Shown: positions 58,382-64,000 of the stretch, piece by piece
Position numbering within the stretch: the stretch's first letter is position 1
How the letters are laid out: each line of letters begins with the position of its first letter
Assembly (NCBI GenBank): GCA_036346405.1
Contig: CM070546.1
Coordinates: 95,044,955 to 95,108,954, forward strand
Source of the DNA: Phyllostachys edulis
Taxonomy: Eukaryota; Streptophyta; Magnoliopsida; Poales; Poaceae
Direction of reading: 5' to 3'
DNA length: 64,000 nucleotides
Position numbers and translations under genes: made by a program
Notes under the pieces: generated by a model
Told to the model about the DNA's origin: nothing
The model's database searches: none
The model's input: the letters and a program-made list of their open reading frames with translations, nothing else

Positions 58382-61200
58382 CTAGTCGTTCGGCTAGCCT
58401 GAACCCTAGCCGCATGTGGGTTCTTTGCTGTCGCCTCCCATCGGCCCATTGTCGGTGTGGCCGCCTCTGCCATCTCCCCATCGCCGGCGCTCACAGTGCG
58501 GCCATCTCCGCCGTCGGCCCGTCACCCCGTGGATGGCGTTGCCTCTTACTCGTGACTCGTGAGAAATCCAGAAGTTGGCGTTAGTTCTTTGGTTCACCTG
58601 GAACTCTTTTCCATGCATGTGTTTCGATATCAAATCTGTGGTTAGTTTCTTGATTTTGTTACCATCTCTCGGATCCCCAACAATTGATCGATCATTTCAT
58701 TTGTTCATGTTCTGTTGTGCGAGTCATCTCTCCCTACTCCCTAGGCAGACCTAGTTTGTTTACTCAATTAAGGATTGTAGAATTAAAGAGGCAAGGATTA
58801 AAGAGACAAAATTTGCAATACTCGATACACAGGAGTACTTAACTGATGTTTAAGTTCAACATTCGAGATAGAAAGAATAGCATGGCGTGAATCATTCGCC
58901 TACTGTTGTCTGGTCAATAGGGTAGATGTAGGTTGGAGATCTTGGGTTCTTGTGTGCTGTGATTTATTTTTGATGCAAGACATCTAGTGTTAGAGTAGTC
59001 TTGAGACAGTATCACAGTAGCCTTGGTTTTGATACAAGAGTCCTTTCCTTTTTTTTCTTTTTTTTCTAATCTTCTTGGCATGATCGAGGTTCTGTGCCGC
59101 TGCAGGTATTGTCTATGGAGACTTAATCTTCAGAATAAATGGAGGCACTGATTTCTTAGCATGATTAAGGTTCTGTGCCACTGCAGGTGTTGTCTATGAA
59201 GTCGTAATGCTCTTTCTCCTCCTGCTTGAATGAAGTCATAATCTCGTAGAAGACTAACTAGGCACTTGGTTTCTTGCTCTTGAATGAAATCATATATGCT
59301 TTACTTGTAGTGAAATGCCCCTATAACTAGCAGACTGGTTCTAATTTTACGATTGCTTCACCAGCTGTGCTAATCGCAGAGTTCTTTAGAAAAGAAAACA
59401 GTATGTGCACTATTTTGTTAATGGTAGCATTCCTCTTATGTTGGTTGCCGCATTAATAGAAAATAAAACATTAGCTATTTCCTGTTGTTTTAGAAAAGAA
59501 AACAGTATATTGATCTTGATGTTTGTAGTCGTATCTAGTAGTAGAAAACAGTATCAGTTTATCATTTGTTTCAATTTAGATTGAATTACAGTGAGGATGC
59601 TCATCTTGTTGGATGAGTAACAAAAATCTGAAACCTGAACCCTGATGCTCATCACATCTTTTACTCTAGTATTCAGTATCAGTTCTACACACTGTAGTTT
59701 AAGTACAAAGTTGGAGTGTTCCCTTAGAAGTCATGGAGGGTATGTATGTTTTGGATGAAACATATTATCATTTTGCAAAATTTAAGGGGGAATTTATATG
59801 ATCAGTGCAGCAGTGAGTCCAACTTATGTTGTGTTGATGGTGTGCTACCAAGCTTAGCAATTTTTGGATTGCGCCTTTTGTTGCTATCAACTTTCATGTA
59901 TCTTGGAGGATGTAATGCTGCTATGAACTTTCAGTATCCAGGCTGCAAGCTGCATAACCAGCAAAGAATTGGGAGTTGTGATGAGGTCCTTGGGTCAAAA
60001 TCCAAGTGAATTATTGAACATGATGTAATCTATTCTATATTGTTTTTAGTATCTATTGATGCAAACAGATAATTAGTTGGTAAATTAATTTCTGAATATG
60101 ATACATTTTTTATGTTATATTGATTTTTTGAAATTTTCTCAAAGCATTACTTAACAGTTAGGTATTAGTATTGTTATGCAGTTGACACTTTGGTAGCAAC
60201 ATTAAGTTACGGCTTAATTAGTGGGTTGCCGCAAAGCCCACCTACTTAACTAGCGGACAACTTTGCGGGCTGTGGTCAGCCGCATTCTGGAAAGCAGGCA
60301 GTGTGGCCCGTGGAATAGGTGTGGGCTAGCTAACAAATAATTTCTCACTCCCATAATCATTTTTGGAGCATTCTGAAATATTTTTGTTACAATTGCTGAT
60401 TTTCAGGCACCAGCCGGTTTATCTGAAAAGCTAAGCTGTGAAGGAAAAAATAGATAGTCTACTCAGTATTTCAACACTCACGCTCATGCCTAGTTTCAAC
60501 AGTACATACCGTACACCATACCATGTGCATTTGACATGGTTTTATACCTTGTCCACTCGTAGCCCGTAGCTCCCTTTTAGTCTTACTATCGAGACCTCTA
60601 TCCATAGTGCTATGAGTGCCGTGCACAAGCTAATTCGCATAATGTAATTTTTTTTTTTAAAAAAAAACTCTTCATTGTCCATCCTTCGATTGCCTCCTCC
60701 GACATCCCACACAACCGCTAAAAACCATCAGAAACTAGCTAGCTGCCGGCGCGTTGCTGCGGGAACGCTGGATTTTATACGTGTAAAAAAACTCTGAAAA
60801 AGAAAACGGTTATTGGGATGGAAATATTAGTTTCACTTATTTGTTTTGTACCTGCAATAAACTTCGAAAAAAAGAAAAGGTTTCTAAAACGGAACTATTA
60901 GCTATACTTATTGTTATAAAACATCTAGGAACATTAATATATTTACATTATATAAAGAAAATACTTAGATGTAGATTTTAACAAATATAACACAGTTTAT
61001 TTCTATGATGTATGCACATGACATCTTGTATTTTATATAATAAAAATATACTCGATATTTGTCTCTTTGTTAATCTCGTGGCGTAGAACACGATGATTCA
61101 AACAGATTACAATTTAGACAATTAGTTCAAAAGATTTAGTCATTTAAATCATGCAAATCAAAAGGGAAAAAAACGAATTGGAGCAACCAATGGTAGGCTG
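58382..61200. other. Gene-poor segment
   Basis: 58400-58560 is GC-rich and looks like a transcribed leader, but no supported exon follows. A duplication of about 85 bp lies at about 59086-59215 (GGTTCTGTGCCGCTGCAGG and GGTTCTGTGCCACTGCAGG). The ORF at 59746-60009 (87 codons, + strand; MFWMKHIIILQNLRGNLYDQ) has a hydrophobic middle (LPSLAIFGLRLLLLSTFMYL) but no family I know; it is a weak candidate. The stretch near 60735-60780 resembles the end of a decayed repeat. Confidence 0.35.
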
Positions 61201-61209
61201 CCTGCAATA

Positions 61210-61582
61210 GAATTTTGTTTATTAATTAATCATTTTTTTATTTTATTTTAAAGTTAACCCCTGACGCACTTTATTTCTAATTCTGACCACTTTGGTCACG
61301 CCACGTGTGATGGCGTGACAAAACAACGCTGTCACGCCAGCCCGTATCTGAGGCAAGCTCTTGTCACGCCACAACTCGTGGCGTGACAGTGTTGTTTGGT
61401 CACGTCAAGTCCAGTGGCGTGACCAAAAGTGCTATTTTGGGGACTTATCCCGTGGCGTGACGGCATTGTTTTATCACGCCACGGGTGGTGGTGTGACCAA
61501 AGAGGTCAGAATTGGAAATAAAGTGTGTCAGGGTTAACTTTAAAATAAAAATTAAAAAAAGGTTAAATAATAAAAAAAGTTC
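61210..61582. mobile_element. Foldback MITE filled with GTCACGCCAC palindromes
   Basis: Flanked by 9-bp duplications CCTGCAATA (61201-61209) and CCTACAATA (61583-61591), one mismatch. The long inverted repeats pair over roughly 100 bases each (AAAGTTAACCC(C)TGACGCACT, ATTTCTAATTCTGACC). The middle (about 61294-61500) has alternating TCACGCCAC and GTGGCGTGA words, eight or more. A 9-bp duplication suits the Mutator superfamily. The whole element could fold as one long hairpin. Confidence 0.85.
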
Positions 61583-61599
61583 CCTACAATATCAGGAAG

Positions 61600-62063
61600 G
61601 TCATGGTCCTATCGTGCAAAAAAACAGCTCTGATGGGCAGAACAAATGGGGCCACGTGGGCTCAAAGCTATGCTACAACGCTTCTACTGTATTACTGTAT
61701 ACTCTACAGGGAATTACATGGGAAGAAGGCGACATGGCCTGAGGTGCTCTGGGTGCCATACATCTCTTGGGTTAGTAGTATCTTACCAGATAAACAGAGG
61801 AAGAAACACCCCGCAGAAAGGCCATCCACGTAGCCCCGAAAATTTTCCCCTGTCGGATCTTGCGCGTTGCTCCTTTCGGGCCGCACGATTTTTTTTTGCT
61901 TTGCGTGCCCGTTTGCTTCTCCTGTCGCTGCGCATTTATTGCTTCGGTTTTCCCTCCCCTGGTCGTTTTCCTTCTTCTTCATTTTTCTCTTCCTCTCCAT
62001 TTCTCTTGGTGCTCGTACTCCCTACCAAATGGAGGCTCCATGGCGCCTCCTCCCTCCGGTGTC
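61600..62063 (+). other. Possible 5' end of a host gene, cut by a copia LTR
   Basis: A pyrimidine-rich tract (61960-62020, TTCTTCATTTTTCTCTTCC) precedes an ATG at 62029 in ACCAAATGG context, opening MEAPWRLLPPVS. The LTR at 62064 begins after twelve codons, so the frame is broken. Overlapping frames on both strands exist. No family can be named from so short a piece; this could also be a non-coding or captured fragment. Confidence 0.35.
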
Positions 62064-62977
62064 TGTTGGAAATATGCCCTAGAGGCAATCATAGAGATGA
62101 TGATATTTCGTTGTATCCATGATTTAATAAATGTTCCTTGAATATTGCCTTTGTGTTGATTAACAAGTATGTGACTTGTTTGTGAAACTCTTCACTTGTA
62201 TGGTTATTCTAAAGATTGTCCCTAGTCAGAGTTCATGTGAGGACACATGTGAATGATGGATTAGCACATGTATCGGTTGATGACCATGTTTCACAGTCAT
62301 AGACATGGAGATGTCAAACCAATAATGTGGACACATGTTTAGAACATGGGGTTGGACCGACCCAACATGAGACATAACAATTATACTTATGGTTCTCTCT
62401 ACACAATGTATGCGCCTTGTCCTTAGACACGAGATTGCCGCATGTACTTGAGATGTGAATCGACCTACTTAGGGGCTATCAAACGCTACTCAATGTGAGG
62501 TAGTTATAAAGGTAGCTTCGGGTTTGTCATGAAGCATCTTTGCGAGGCATGGTCGGTCGAGATGGGATTTGCCCTCTCTACAGAGAGAGATATCTCTGGG
62601 CCCCTCGGTGATCGGATCGAAATGCATGGCCATGCTACTTAAGGTTAAGAGTTAACCTAGTAAGGGATTCCAATCACGGGATCGAGAAAGAGTGGTCGAC
62701 TTGGAGCTCGGCCGAATATCGTGAGCAAAGGATTGGCATGTACATAACGTTGTGATGGTTCGTCCGATATGATCTTTGTGTGCGTTTAGGAGTTGTACGT
62801 CTTGCTAGAGACCGCTACCAACTATTGACCAAGTATGTATACTCGCGTCATGTCTAAACATCGTGAACCTATAGGGTCACACACTTAAAATTTGAAGCCT
62901 AATTGGATTGGATCCGAATTAGGCTGAGCATTGAGTCCCAATGGGCCTCTATTAGTAGAAGCCCATTGTAAGGGCGT

Positions 62978-62988
62978 CTATAAAAAGG
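62978..62988 (+). promoter_or_regulatory. TATA box of the plus-strand copia LTR
   Basis: CTATAAAAAGG about 0.9 kb into the LTR; the equivalent place in the 5' copia LTR also has a TATA box. Confidence 0.65.
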
Positions 62989-63514
62989 AGGGCAAGGGCG
63001 CACGAGGTTTCATGATGAGTTTTTCGTGACATCCTCAAACCACGCGCCACCCTCCCACGCCCAAGTCGCTCGCGCGGATCTAGTAGTCCGGCGTGCGTCG
63101 CTTCCTCCCGCACGTGTGGATACCTGTGGAGGCGCTGCATCTGTAGCGTTTGGACGAACCGCAAGAGAGGAGCTGTACGTTGGACACCGCGACGAGGACG
63201 AGGAAGTAGTACGACTACTCTGCCCCGACGTGCTGCATCAACGTAGTACGACTACTCTGCCCCGACGTCTTTGCATCAATTCCGCTTTCTTGGCGTCTAG
63301 TGGTAATTCCGTGATCTATAACTGCGATGATCTTGGTTTCTGGGTAGAATTTTTATTAATTTGCGCTAGCGTAGCCTACCGTAGCCCTTGATGGTATCGA
63401 GGCGGTTCTTTGTCATGTTATAGGTTGAATGATTTGCATATGGCGATATGTAAGTCGGTATGATCGATGTGATCGATTGTATAGTTACGGTAATGGATTG
63501 ATCGATCTGGTTTA

Positions 63515-63800
63515 GTGATCATCTTTGCTTGATCGTGAAACAACATACCCTACGGTCGGATTAAGCCATCGGGGTGAAGCGGTGACACGTAAAACCGGTT
63601 GCGGAATGCGAAGATCAATATGATTGGTCGAATCGGAACCTAGATTGATAATCGATGTTACGTGATCATCTTTGCTAAGGTCGTGAAACAACATACCCCT
63701 ACCGGTCGGATTCGCCATCGGGGTAGACAGTGACACGTAAAACCGGTTGCTGCATGTAAAGATCAATACAAATTGGTCGAATCGGAACAATGGTCGATTT
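63515..63800 (+). repeat. Two-copy tandem repeat of about 150 bp
   Basis: Copy 1 from about 63517 and copy 2 from about 63664 share ATCATCTTTGCT, GTGAAACAACATACCC, CCATCGGGGT, GTGACACGTAAAACCGGTTG and TTGGTCGAATCGGAAC. Confidence 0.88.
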
Positions 63801-64000
63801 GTGGTAAATATGATTTGCCGATCAAAATCCTAAGTAAAAATTGCATAGATTGGATCGCTGCCCCTTCGAACCCCGCGGGGGGAAACCCCCTCGACCCCCT
63901 TATCCGGTAGATTGCGATTCTATGCATAACTTGTTTTTGCAGGATGCATGTGACCAGTATGGCCTAATGTGTATGTGATGCATGTTTGTAATATTTTCAT

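Larger units (their letters stand above)
62064..64000 (+). mobile_element. Plus-strand copia LTR, runs off window
   Basis: Begins TGTTGGAAATATGCCCTAGA, identical to the U3 start of the copia element at 55185, and stays similar through ACATGGAGATGTCAAACCAA and GGTAGTTATAAAGGTAGCTT. TATA box at 62978. A 37-bp tandem duplication is at about 63208-63283 (GTAGTACGACTACTCTGCCC twice). A tandem repeat of about 150 bp lies at 63515-63800. No LTR end or PBS is seen before 64000, so its length and any internal region are unknown. Confidence 0.85.

Overview
The window is plant nuclear DNA from a grass, probably rice-like. This rests on monocot-style Ty3/gypsy and Ty1/copia retrotransposons, primer-binding sites matching plant initiator-Met and Asp tRNAs, a plant-mobile-domain (PMD) pseudogene and two short MITEs. 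The species cannot be fixed from sequence alone. I see no intact host gene, rRNA, tRNA or CRISPR array. At most there is a short 5' gene end near 61.6-62.06 kb. Nearly everything is transposon, much of it nested, and all large elements except the last LTR lie on the minus strand.

Layout, left to right. (1) 1-3.3 kb: 5' end of a decayed gypsy element (gag, leader, PBS, LTR), with a pol C-terminal tail of the same type on the far side of that LTR. (2) 3.3-24.2 kb: a second gypsy element (gag, an extra leader ORF, PBS, 2.8 kb LTR). Its LTR was split by a complete 15.9 kb chromovirus at 6723-22591, which has two 5.4 kb LTRs, target duplication TGCAT, and a frameshifted gag-protease-RT-RNase H-integrase-chromodomain interior. 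(3) 24.2-27 kb: part of a third long LTR, itself the target of element 2. (4) 27-28.6 kb and 55.2-56.4 kb: two halves of an intron-containing PMD pseudogene, split by a copia element at 28649-55185. The copia element was hit three times: by an RT-less Tat-type gypsy element (29536-38756, duplication ACTCC), a 3.9 kb solo LTR (39357-43300, TATAT) and a 5.2 kb solo LTR (45998-51190, AAAGT). (5) 56.4-64 kb: sparse sequence with a 326 bp MITE, a 373 bp foldback MITE and a plus-strand copia LTR starting at 62064.

Insertion order follows from the duplications. The PMD locus is older than the copia element, and the copia element is older than the Tat element and both solo LTRs. On the left the order is third LTR, then element 2, then the 15.9 kb chromovirus. 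All coding regions carry stops or frameshifts, so every element here is defective; activity could only come from proteins supplied elsewhere.

The most interesting signals are structural. The 5 kb LTR family has a phased array of about 41-bp palindromes, repeated every 77-84 bp upstream of its TATA box. A 2.8 kb LTR of another family has its own array of short motifs in both orientations. Three further clusters of alternating direct and inverted short motifs occur, two flanking the PMD pseudogene and one filling the foldback MITE.
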